Shown here: piece by piece, positions 54,432-64,000 of the stretch
How the letters are laid out: the number at the start of each line of letters is the position of its first letter
How positions within the stretch are numbered: the first letter of the stretch is position 1
Origin: Amorphophallus konjac
Lineage: Eukaryota; Streptophyta; Magnoliopsida; Alismatales; Araceae
Direction of reading: 5' to 3'
Length of the DNA stretch: 64,000 nt
Assembly: GCA_022559845.1 (NCBI GenBank)
Contig: CM040123.1
Location: forward strand, 295,542,642 to 295,606,641
Translations under genes and position numbers: made by a program
Notes under the pieces: generated by a model
The model's input: the letters and a program-made list of their open reading frames with translations, nothing else
Told to the model about the DNA's origin: nothing
Database searches by the model: none

Positions 54432-56056
54432 TGTGTGAGTGTTGTGTATGTGATTTTGATGATTACAAAATAACTTTGTTGCTTGGCCTTGTGCTTGAAT
54501 GGTTCTTCATGTTTTCATGTGATTGAATCATCCTTCTTCGATTGCTATGGATTCATGTTCTAGAAGAGATTGATTTTGTGAGAAACATGCTTGAAAGAAT
54601 GCACATGCCTTACACTCAATGAGAATTCATGAGAAAACATGTTTGCATGATTGTATATTTACTAATGTGTGTAATGCATGTGGTGCATGCGTCTTGAAGA
54701 TTCTATGTTTATGACAATGCTCCTCGTGAAAATAATGCTTCATGAATGTTAGTTTTTATCAACAAGAATGCCATTTGAATGAATGAGTTCCCATGCTTTT
54801 CCACATGCTTTGCATTTGGCATGATTGTTAACTTTTGGCTATTGAAGCATTTTGATGTTGAAATTATGAAAGATAAAAGAAAGTGATTGAACGGTTGAGC
54901 TCCCATGTCATTATCTTTGGTTGAATGATAGATTCATGTTTATCATAACAAAACCTTATCTTTTGGTGGAATGTGTTTTATTAGGTTGATATGAGAAGCC
55001 AAATGCATGTGTGAATGAGTTCAACGATGTATTTTGATGTGAACATATTCATTGTGTTATTGCTTTATGCAAATGATTTTGATTCTCATCTAACCTCTTA
55101 TTTTATCATGTTTTTCAGGATAAAAATTCATGGTTGAGCATCAATGGATTATGGTAACATTTAATCATTTATTTTTCCATGAATTCAATGAGGTTTGAAG
55201 TGTTTTTCTAACCCTTTCTGGCCTAGGTCGACCCATGGGGTCGACCCTCAGTGGTTCTGTTCAAAAAATAACTCAGTTTTAGCACCTTGCTTGCAGGGGT
55301 CGACCCACTACAAGGGTCGACCCCAAGGGTCGACCCCTGAGTGGCAGAGCCTTATTTTTGCTCTGCCAGCCCTCTGGTTGCCCGAGGGTCGACCCTTCTG
55401 GAACGGGAGTTCCGTAATGTGTTAAAACCCATTCTAAACCCTATGAAACTTTACCAAACTACCCCCCAAAGGTTCCTAATATTATGAGGGTGTTTCTAAC
55501 ATATTTTAGGAGGGTTATATGAGTCATTTGGCCTTTCCTCTATATATATGAATGTGAACTCCGAGTTTGGTAAGGAGATGTGATGGGGACATCTAGATGG
55601 GGGCTTAGTGGCCTTAACCCATTTGATGGGGAGATCACTCCTGTCCCATGGCCCATTGGGTCAGGCCCAACAATGCTAGGACTTTTTTCTCTTTTTTATA
55701 ATGATTCTCCCATTACTAGTATTTAGTTAAGTCTAAATTGAGTCCATTTGAGTCATGTAAGCCTTAATGGGCCAGCTAAAAAAAGCCCAAAGGGCCAATT
55801 GTTAAGACTTGCTCGGTTATAGGTCATTAGTAGCTTATGTTCATCACATAGGGTAGCAGGGGCATTTTGTGTTTGTCAAGGGCATTTGTGGACTTTTGTC
55901 AACCCTGGGCTCTCTGATAAATAGGGGTCCAAGAGCTTTATTTTTGAGCTAATGAACATTTGAAGAAAAAAACTAGTTTTTTTTAGAAATCTTGAGTCTC
56001 TCTCTCTTCCTCTCTCTTGCACACCCAAACCTCTTCTCTCTCTATTGTTGGCCCGG
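54432..56056 (+). mobile_element. LTR-like fragment with GGGTCGACCC palindromes
   Basis: Begins TGTGTGAGTGTTGTG and soon has TTTTGATGATTACAAA, like the start of Sirevirus LTRs. TATATATATG at 55541-55550 could be its TATA box. It is cut at 56056 by the S2 LTR. The left border is where T0 coding similarity ends. No gene is seen; no matching second LTR is in the window. Confidence 0.45.
55228..55398. repeat. GGGTCGACCC palindrome cluster
   Basis: Six GGTCGACCC cores lie within 170 bp (near 55228, 55239, 55299, 55315, 55327 and 55386), some overlapping in longer symmetric stretches (CAAGGGTCGACCCC). A looser form occurs at 13851-13954. Confidence 0.8.
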
Positions 56057-57999
56057 TGTAATGGTGCGAACCAAGATTCAGAGGGGGGTGAATGAATCTC
56101 CCTCTAAAAAACTTGGTCAATTTAAAACTTATCCTGAAAGATCTAAACTTATGCGGAATTAAGATCAACCAGAAGCTTAGCTGTAGGAGTGCCTAACATT
56201 CATCTAGCGATTAAATTTTGGAAAACAAATCACAGTACACAAGAGACTTTTAGGTGGTTCGGTCCTCCAGACCTACATCCACCCCTTACTCAACCGAGTA
56301 AGGCTTCCTGCTGCCACACAGCTTGAACAACTGTTGATCCACAGCCTTGGGGATAAATCCCTACAGACCGCTGATTTACAGCTTTGGGGAACAAATCCCA
56401 GACCCCTGAGCCTCACAGCTTGCTGTCCGAGGAAACTCCCTCGCCCGCTGAGCAATACAGCTTAGCTCTGCTGATACACAGTTTAGAAAGAAGAGATAGA
56501 AAACAAAAACTGATAATGAAAACATCAACGAAAAGATGAACAATAACACCTCAAGATATAGCTCACTATGGAGCACACGCAGCTTGGATCTAATCCAGAG
56601 GTTACAATAACTGATTCTTCTATTGCACTTTTCTCCTCAGCTCTGACTGACTCTCTATTCACTATTCTTGTTTCTCTCTTTCTCACTCTCTGATTCTTCT
56701 ATGTCTCTCTCTGATTTTCTCTTCAAAATTCCATCATAGAAGGCACGGCTAGGTCTTCTGTTATTTATGAATCCGGTGTGTGAGGGGCGCATGGAAAACA
56801 AGTTTCCCGCCCAGAAGATTCGATCAGATCTGGAATTCAACTATCCATGTGTCACGATCTTAGCTTCTCTACATTCCACGTGGCAAAATTTCTTATTATC
56901 AAAATGCTCTTGGATCATGTGCTTCTTCATAGTCCTGTCGGTTAAAACAGAGGCATTTTGTTAAACACATCGTAGTCAATCATTTTCAATATGCACAGAC
57001 TTAATAAGGTATAGGAAGAATGTGTACAGACTTTGTATGTGCAAGGTGCCAAGGATGCACAGACCCAAGGTGTCATGAGCATATCATTCACAGACGTTGC
57101 ATGTGCAAGGAACAAAGATTGCACTGACTTTCATGGCTTTACAGTGATGAAATGCGCAGACTTGGTTACACACAGGGCAAGACATGCACAGACCCTTTGT
57201 GTGCATAAAAGAGATGTGCACCGACCCTGAAGCGAGTTAAGCATGTTATGCACTGACCTTCATGGTCCCTAAGGAAATGTGCACTGACTTTACTCAAGCA
57301 ATGTGGAGGTATGCACTGAAGTAATTATGTATGAGACACTTGTGCACAGACCTTAGTTAGCATGTGCAAAGACCTGCACAAACCTTGACTATATGCAATG
57401 CAGGATATGCACAGACTCTCATATGAAAGACGTTGAACATGCACTGACTATGGTATGTGCCTTAGACAAAATATGCTCAGGCCTTTATATGTATAGGAAC
57501 AGTGGTATGCACCGACTTTTGAATGCATGGAGAAAAGATGCACTGATGCATAAGCGAAGGATACACCGTCCTGAAGTCTCATGTACACTGACTTGGCATG
57601 AAAGAAAGGAGAACATGCACCGACTATGAATGCAATGCACCGACCCTAAATATGCAAAAGACTAAGACATATACTGACATTATCTGCCAAAGATTGGGGT
57701 ATGCACAGACCTAACTAAAAGGTGCACCGACCATCTATATATGAGGTACTAAACATCCACTGACTTTCAATGCATGTTGTCTAAGTGTGCACTGACCTGA
57801 ACCGTCAATGCACTGACTTTACCAAAATATGTATGGACCTTGTATGCTAACAACGCAACTATGCACAGACTTAATCATGTATGCAAACGCAACTATGTAC
57901 AGACTTAATCATATGTGCAATGGTCAAATACAAGCATATTTATGCATTTCAGTCTCACATGACTCATAGATTGTCATCATTAAAACTAGGGTTCCAATA
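56057..57999 (-). mobile_element. S2 3' LTR (Sirevirus-like)
   Basis: On the minus strand it starts right after the Sirevirus-type PPT (the TG start is now TATTGG) and ends ...CATTACA at 56057. The GAGGGGGGTGAATGAATCT block at 56090 and the CTGAGC..ACAGCTT motifs match the S1 LTR. A TATA-like ATAAATAA (minus) lies near 56768. About half of it is the TGCACNGAC array. Confidence 0.75.
56990..57910 (+). repeat. TGCACNGACYT motif array in S2 LTR
   Basis: About 31 copies of a 9-11 base motif, all in one orientation: TGCACAGAC, TGCACTGAC or TGCACCGAC followed by CTT or TTT. Spacing is irregular, roughly 20-40 bp, and intervening bases are unrelated. A few copies are degraded (GTACAGAC, ATACTGAC). 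Confidence 0.88.
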
Positions 58000-58000
58000 A

Positions 58001-58014
58001 TCTCCCCCTTTTTG
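58001..58014 (-). other. S2 polypurine tract (Sirevirus type)
   Basis: On the minus strand CAAAAAGGGGGAGA followed by TTATTGG, preceded by GTCATCAT. This is the well-known Sirevirus PPT signature. A second, similar tract (minus AAAGGGGGAGAATT) lies at 58324-58337; multiple PPTs are a Sirevirus trait. Confidence 0.85.
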
Positions 58015-58455
58015 ATGATGACAACTATAAGTCATGTATGATTGAAACTAACAGTGAATTTATTTGCTAACATGCATAGCAAAGGTAACATTCAACATAA
58101 AACATGCATTCAGCACAAATATGCACTATGTAGTAATTACATTTCTGTGTACAGTAAGAAAATACACATTAATGTTTGAGTGAAGTATCTCATTATGCAG
58201 AAAATGAATTCTCATTCAGCATTTGTACATCAGAAAACTATCTACCAACTGTCCACCAGTAAGAAAACTGACTGCAAAGCACCAATAAGCTTTCATACAT
58301 GACCAATTGTCCACCTTCCACCAGAATTCTCCCCCTTTGTCATTGTCAAAAAGAATGGGGAACTCTTGGAAATCAGTAACCTCTGTAGCTTCCTCGGTCT
58401 CTTGGATGTTGTGTAGAACTTGAGCCTGGTGCTAAAGTCTGTTCATCACAGAGGC

Positions 58456-59155
58456 CTAAAAATCTCTGATGGAGTTTGACAACTCATCAAACCTGTGATG
58501 CACCATGCTCCCCAATCTATCCACTAGGGAGGAATTCGAGTCTTCCTTTGTGATGACCTGTCTGATAGTCTCTGAGATGTTTTCTAATTGAGACTGGACA
58601 GCTTTGAATTTGTTAATAATCTCCTGTTGACTTGCTGCAACTTTGTTTATAGTAGTCTTCATCTTTTCAAATTCAATCTTGATATCAAATGTGTGTTCAA
58701 GAACTTTAGTGAGTTTGTTAAATGATATAGCTTGAGTGTCTTGCATGCTACTCACCATATCTCCAACCATATTGGATACTCCCATAAGGGATTCTAAGAG
58801 CTCTCGCAATGTTGCATCAATTCTTTGTTTATCAGTCATAAACTGAATCCATTGAGTCTTTACAATGCGTTCCATATGTTGCATCTTAGAATTCAATTTG
58901 TTCAGATGAAAGTTTGTGAAAAGAAATTGAGCATTCATCACTTCATTCTGATTCATCACTATATTTGTCAGATTTGTCAACATTTCTCTAATGTTGGGCT
59001 CAGTAATAGATTCTGGTAAAGTGAATGAAGAGGCACTTGAATCTGGAAATTCAGTGTGATAGGCAAGTTGCTCTTCAGGTAATGGTGGAGGTGGTATACC
59101 AAGGCCAACCATTTCCCCAAGATGGGGTCTGGAGAGGGGGATTTCTGTAACCCAT
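58456..59155 (-). pseudogene. S2 3' ORF, coiled-coil, Sirevirus env-like position
   Basis: A minus-strand frame lies directly upstream of the PPTs. From EEQLAYHTEFPDSSAS it passes through NLTNIVMNQNEVMNAQF and several heptad-like stretches (LNSKMQHMERIV, FDIKIEFEKMKTTINKVAASQQEI, LENISETIRQVI) to the stop at 58456. I see no enzyme motif or clear membrane segment. Some Sireviruses carry an envelope-like ORF in this place; that link is positional. The frame is cut at 59155: the 17 residues upstream (59205-59156) are antisense T2 LTR. Confidence 0.5.
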
Positions 59156-59907
59156 CTAAGAGCAGCCAAACTAGGTCCATCGGGACCAAACGAGGCCCAT
59201 CTCATCCAAGTGACAGCCCCAAAGGGCCCACTTAGGCTAAAAAGCCCAATAAGATTACTCGGGATCTAATCCTTCCTCGGCGGCCCTTAGGCTCGGAAGG
59301 CCTGAGCATCGGTCAGAACGGAGGAAGACCCATGCCCGAGTTATCCCCTCATCGGGATAGAGGCAAGCACTCAGCGCCCACTCCGACCTATCTTCATCCG
59401 AGCTATGCCTATCGCCCGGGCAGGGTTGGAACCTTTTATACTTGGCTCGACCGACGATTGCTTATCCACGCTGCCGTTAAGAGCCCTTTATGAGCAGGAG
59501 TTTATGAGGATAAGGGACCCATGATCCCTCAAGGCTATAAAGATCCCACGATGAGGACGTAAAGACCGCACGATGAGGACGTAACTCCCGCCTAAAACTC
59601 CTCAGCTTACGGGACTCATGAGGCGAGCACACTATATAAACCTGGGACTCCCTCCAGTGAAAGGTAAGGGCAATACACGCCTAAAATCCCCTGAGCAGAA
59701 CCACTTCACCACCTTGGTGTAGAGGGATCTCGTGCACCTCTTCTAACTCCCTCCCTATCTTCCACCATTGCTCTACTGACTTAAGCATCAGAGGGTTTTC
59801 ACCAGGGAACCTCCCCTGGGCCCCCAAATCCATTTCCCTTTCTCTATAGTTCACTGTTCGGTGATCATCTACCCCGCTCAGGAGCCGCGCGAGATCACGC
59901 CCCTTCA
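59156..59907 (+). mobile_element. T2 5' LTR (Tat family)
   Basis: Ends CGCCCCTTCA just before the PBS. TATATAAA is at 59633-59640. Shares many blocks with the T0 LTR at 13996-14592. The start is inferred from where similarity to T0 begins (TAAGAGCAGCC against TGAGAGCGGCC). Confidence 0.72.
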
Positions 59908-59909
59908 TC

Positions 59910-59925
59910 TGGCGCCGTCTGTGGG
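59910..59925 (+). other. T2 primer binding site
   Basis: TGGCGCCGTCTGTGGG, two bases after the LTR end. Confidence 0.85.
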
Positions 59926-59969
59926 AAAGAAGTTCAGGGAGGAGGTCCGCCGACGACAGGGGAAAGACC

Positions 59970-61610
59970 ATGGTGGCGGCGTGAGAAGGCCCTTCTCAAG
60001 CCTCACAAAATCCCCCCTCCAATGTTAGCACCCCCACTGATGGACCGCCCCCTCCCGTCGCGGCGGTAGGGGTACCGCTTAACGGCAGCGCTGACGCCTT
60101 CCAAGCCCTCAACGCAAAACTGGATGTCCTCGTGGAACTCATGAGGACTCAGGTGGCCAGGGATGGAAGGTCACGCACCCCTCCGGAGAGCCCCCCCCGC
60201 GAGAAACTGTCCCAGCACACCACCGTAGGTCGCTTCACCCTCCGAAGGTAGCAGCTTATTTGCAACAAGGTAGGAGGACCCTCACAAGCCCCCCCTCCGA
60301 GCAAGAGGTCTCCTCCACGCCAAAACGGGGTAAACATGGGGCACGCCATCCACTTCCGAGACCAAATTCCCCAGGGAGCACCTAGAGAGCCTGCCATCAC
60401 GCCCCCTTAGCCCTACGGCACAACAACAGCCAGAGTTGTCCCTCCATCTACGAGAGTTCGAGAGGCGCTTCGTAGCACAGGAGCGCGCCTTACGAGCCTT
60501 GCAGAATACCTCTCCACCAGAGGATGAGGAGAGATCACCATTCTCTGACTATATCTTGAAGGCTGAGGTATCTCCCATAACCTCCATCCCGACCTTCAAG
60601 CCTTACGACGGCCAAGGCGACCTGGCCGACCACTTCGACAGCTTCGACGCCCTGATGACCCTTCATGGAGTGTCCGACGGCATCAAATGCCGAGCCTTTG
60701 CGACCACCTTGGTCCAAGGCACCCAAGCATGGTTCCGGGCCCTCGCCCCCAGATCCATCCGAGACTTCAAGCAGTTTGGGCGAGTATTCAAGGAGAGTTT
60801 CACCGGCAACGGCCCCCCGAGGTCGATAGCGGGGCTTTTGGCTCTCAAACAGGCACAAGGGGAGAGACTCCGGGCCTACATCAACCGATTCAAATTGGAA
60901 GCCCTGAGAATCTCCCGCCTGGATGTAGCCTCGGCCATAACTGCGCTGACCGGAGGCACCCGGGACGAGAACCTCCGCCGTGAACTTGTCCTCCACCCTC
61001 CCTTGACCCTTGCCGAGCTAGTGACTTTGGCCTTACGCCATGCTGAGTGTGAAGAAGTTCTCAGCGCATGCTGAGGTGCAACCGGCTCGGGTCGGGAGGA
61101 GGACAAGAAGCGAGCACCCGAGTCAAGCTCGGGCCAAGGAAAGAGGCGGAACTGAGATGGGGAGCACAAAGAACCGTCCCGGAAGTACGAGCAGTACACT
61201 CCTGTAATCGCTCAAGTGTACGAAATATATGAAGACATCAAAGGCCCGGGCCTCCTCTGCCAACCCGAGCCAATGAGGTCAAAAAGCCGCAATCGCAGCA
61301 AACATTGCCTATTCCACAGCGACCACAGGCATCACACCGGCGATTGCCATCAGCTCCAAGATGAGATCGAGCGCCTCGTCCGCCAGGGACACCTATCCCG
61401 ATTTGTGGCAGGGCATAAGGAGGACCGAGGCACCCCAGAGGAAATCGATAATGCCCCTCGCGGGGTCCATATCAACGTCAACGCAGGAGGAGCTGCATCA
61501 GGAGGGGACAGTGGCCGAGGAAGGAAGCATCATGCTAAGCGGGCAAGCCGAGCCGTCGAGCCTCCCAAGGCCCCGCCGAGTGAGTCCCAGGTCATAGTCT
61601 TCTCCGATTG
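59970..61610 (+). pseudogene. gag: T2 gag
   Basis: The ATG at 59970 (MVAA then TGA) is followed by frames with FQALNAKLDVLVELMRTQV near 60100 and the core open for 212 codons (60436-61074): PTFKPYDGQGDLADHFDSFDALMTLHG, TQAWFRALAPRSI, INRFKLEALRISRLDVASAITALTG. Then CLFHSDHRHHTGDCHQLQDEIERLVRQGHL (61305-61395), a Cys/His-rich nucleocapsid-like part. Early stop and frame changes disable it. It is less decayed than T0. Confidence 0.8.
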
Positions 61611-61619
61611 AGACCTGGA

Positions 61620-63630
61620 AGGGCTGACCACCCCGCATGACGACATCCTAGTCATATCAGCCACAATAAACCATTGTAACGTAGACATGATTCTAGTTGA
61701 CAATGGAAGTGCCCCCGATGTATTATCCTATGAATGTTTCCTTAAGATGGGGGAGGATCTGTCTGAACTCCGCCCGATCCGAACCCCCCTGTGTGGGTTC
61801 AATGGCCAGGCCACTTATCCCGAGGGAGCCCTCAGCCTGCCAGTTACTCTTGGCACCCCACCCAAGACCATTACGATTATGGCGGACTTCATAGTGATCA
61901 AGGGTATGATAGAATACAATGCAATCTTCGACCGAGGGATCCTCAGCCGAACGAAAGCAGTGCCTTCTACCTATCACCAAAAGATGAAGTTCCCTACCAA
62001 AAATGGGTTGGGGGAGGTCCGAGGTAACCAGGCTATGGCCATAAGGTGCTACAATATCTCGGTTGAAGCCACAAAGCCAGACGGGAAGAACAGGGGCCCC
62101 CGGGAAGTCGAGGAAAAATCCGCAACCGCCGAGCCTGGAGGCGAATTGCTAGCGGTTTTCCTAAACGACGACCCGACCCTGGGAGTAAAGATTGGAGCCG
62201 ACCTAACATCTGAAGCCCAACAGCAATACAAAGAGTTTCTTTCCGCGTACATCCGAGTCTTTGCATGGTCTGATGATCAACTTCCTGGGATACCAGAGGA
62301 GACGGTGATGCATAAGCTCAACCTCGATCTAACCATCAAAGCCGTACAACAACGCAGAAGGAAGCACGCGCCAGAGAAGCAGGCGATCATCAAGGAGCAA
62401 GTCACCAAGGGGCAAAAGATTGGTCTTTTCAGACCGGTCCTGTACCCGACATGGCTGGCTAACGTCGTCCTGGTACCAAAAGCTTCGGGAAAGTGGCGAA
62501 TGTGCGTGGACTTGACCGACTTGAACAAGGCTACTCCAAAGGACTTCTATCCGTTACCGAGCATCGACCAACTGGTTGACTCAACCTTGGGCAACGAGAT
62601 ACTCAGCTTCCTAGACGCCTATTCAGGTTACCATCAGATCAGAATGTTTCCAGAAGACATCGAGAAGACCGCCTTTATCACCGACTTCGGTGTATACTGC
62701 TACACCCGGATGCCTTTCTGGTTGAAGAACGCTGGAGCCACATACCAGAGGCTGGTCAATCATATGTTCGAGAGACCGCTCGATCGAACGTCGAGGCCTA
62801 CATTGACGACATGCTCGTGAAGACCCCCAAGGCCGAGGACCACTTCGCCGACCTAGCTGAAATCTTCGACACCCTCCTGAAGTACAACATGAAGCTCAAC
62901 CCTGCCAAGTGAGCCTTCGGAGTAAGGTCCGGGAAATTCTTGGGCTTCTTAGTCACCTAGCGTGGAATCGAGGCCAACCCCGATAAGGTCCAGGCCATCC
63001 TGGACATGCGCCCACCCACCTGCATCAAAGATGTTCAACGCCTTACCGGGCGCATTGTCGCGCTCAGCAGATTCATGTCCCGCGCGGCTGAACGATGCCT
63101 ACCCTTCTTCAAACTGTTGAGGGGGCCTAAAATGGCATCTGCTACATTCGCGTGGGTCGAAGAATGCCAAAAAGCGTTCGCCGAGCTTAAGGAGTTCCTG
63201 GCTTCGCCCCCGGTGCTTTCCAAACCCATCCCAGGTGAAACCTTGCACCTCTATATCTCGGTGACTCCATCCACAGTTAGCTCGGTCCTAGTCAGAAATG
63301 ACTCCGGAGTCGAGAGACCGGTCTACTAGACCAGCAAGGTGCTCAATGAGGCTGAAAGAAGGTACCCCACAACCGAGAGACTCGTGCTAGCGTTGGTTAC
63401 CTCAGCCAAGTGCCTCCGGCCCTATTTCCAAGGGCACTCCATCACCGTGCTGACCGGCGAACCATTGAAGAGATCCTCGCTCACCCTGAAACCTTGGGAT
63501 GCCTCGTCAAGTGGGCCATCATGCTTGGGGCCTACGATATATCGTATCGGCCTCGCTCGGCTATCAAAGGCCGGGCGTTCGCTGACTTCAGCGCCGAGAG
63601 CACCATCCCGACTGAATAAAGATCTCCGTC
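61620..63630 (+). pseudogene. pol: T2 pol: protease, reverse transcriptase, RNase H
   Basis: A 377-codon open stretch (61687-62820) starts with the protease motif MILVDNGSAPDVLSYECF and reaches RT (PTWLANVVLVPKASGKWRMCVDLTDLNKATPKDF, YPLPSIDQLVDSTLGNEILSFLDAYSGYHQIRM, MPFWLKNAGATYQRLVN). The usual MPFG is MPFW. A frameshift near 62780 moves the catalytic YIDDMLVKT into another frame. Stops follow in K*AFG and LVT*RGIEAN. RNase H parts at 63006-63329 (KPIPGETLHLYISV) and up to ILGAYDISY-like sequence near 63540 are interrupted by a TAG at 63327. Confidence 0.83.
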
Positions 63631-63639
63631 CGCGCCCGG

Positions 63640-64000
63640 GCAGACCTGGGAACTGTTCGTCGACGGATCCTCCAGCGGCGTTGGGATCCTCTGAAGTCCC
63701 CCGAAGGAGCAGAGCTACAGTACGCCCTGAAGTTTAACTTCCAAGCATCTAACAATGCTTCTGAGTATGAGGCCCTCATATCGAGTGCCGGCATGGCCCG
63801 GCGGTTGGGGGCTGAGCAAGTCCAGATTCACATTGACTCCCAACTGGTCGCTAGCCAGGTCAATGGCGGTTATGAAGCTCGAGAAGCACCGATGATCAAA
63901 TACCTCCACCTGGTCAAGACCGTGGCACAACAATTTGAGAGTTTTGAGGTAGTCTGAATAGCTCGGGATAAAAACTCCCGAGCGGACGCCCTCTCTCGTC
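63640..64000 (+). pseudogene. T2 second (archaeal-type) RNase H, runs off the window
   Basis: WELFVDGSSSGVGIL then a stop, SPEGAELQYALKFNFQASNNASEYEALI, GAEQVQIHIDSQLVASQVNGGYEAR and IARDKNSRADALSR give the full motif series of this Tat-specific domain. The DGSS, E and D active positions are visible. Two in-frame stops (near 63692 and 63957) disable it. Integrase should lie beyond the window. Confidence 0.8.

Noticed and set aside
56990..57910. CRISPR-like array (short repeats with unique spacers)
   Set aside because: Repeats are only 9-11 bases and degenerate, spacers vary in length, and the context is a plant LTR. The same reasoning excludes the dyad cluster at 18240-18672.

Overview
The window is plant nuclear DNA of the kind seen in large, repeat-rich flowering-plant genomes. 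A monocot is likely but cannot be proved from this sequence. I found no convincing host gene. Almost everything is LTR retrotransposons nested in or abutting each other: Ty3/gypsy chromovirus (Tekay/Del-like), Ty3/gypsy Tat/Ogre-like, and Ty1/copia Sirevirus-like. Assignments rest on gag-pol motifs, initiator-Met or other primer binding sites (PBS), polypurine tracts (PPT), TG...CA termini and target-site duplications (TSD) read directly from the bases.

Layout. 1-3376: non-coding repeats, with GC-rich motif arrays and a 424-bp higher-order tandem repeat. 3377-9101: Tk2, a minus-strand 5' fragment of a Tekay-like element (RT, protease, gag, PBS, LTR). 9102-about 12640: S1, a minus-strand Sirevirus-like gag and 5' LTR. 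About 12650-13995: unassigned non-coding DNA. 13996-14592: the 5' LTR of T0, a plus-strand Tat element.

T0 is split exactly at its LTR/PBS junction by E1 (14594-45892), a minus-strand Ogre-sized Tat element flanked by the TSD TTCAT. E1 has LTRs of about 1.88 kb, decayed gag/protease/integrase, an inverted RT-RNase H block, and two decayed spliced genes with plant-mobile-domain-type proteins antisense to the element. E1 is itself interrupted in gag by Tk1 (30566-41385), a complete and very young Tekay-like element: one intact 1450-codon gag-pol ORF, 3105-bp LTRs differing at about 13 bases, TSD CCCTC.

T0 resumes at 45898 with PBS, gag, protease, RT, RNase H and integrase, all decayed, then a spliced antisense ORF up to 54430. 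There follow an LTR-like piece (54432-56056), the 3' LTR and a 3' ORF of a minus-strand Sirevirus-like element S2 (56057-59155), and a second copy of the T0 family, T2 (59156 to the window end).

The most unusual theme is that almost every element carries its own dense array of short motifs in non-coding parts only: ACGGTC...GACCG dyads in E1, ACGCCC...GGGCGT dyads in Tk1, GCGCCC...GGGCGC dyads in Tk2, CCGGCGCG modules at the left end, TGCACNGAC direct motifs in the S2 LTR, and GGGTCGACCC palindromes at 55.2-55.4 kb. In the two Tekay-like elements the arrays sit in matching places, upstream of the TATA box and inside a predicted leader intron. With the antisense mobile-domain genes of E1, this resembles a cis-motif plus trans-factor self-recognition system; that is a hypothesis.
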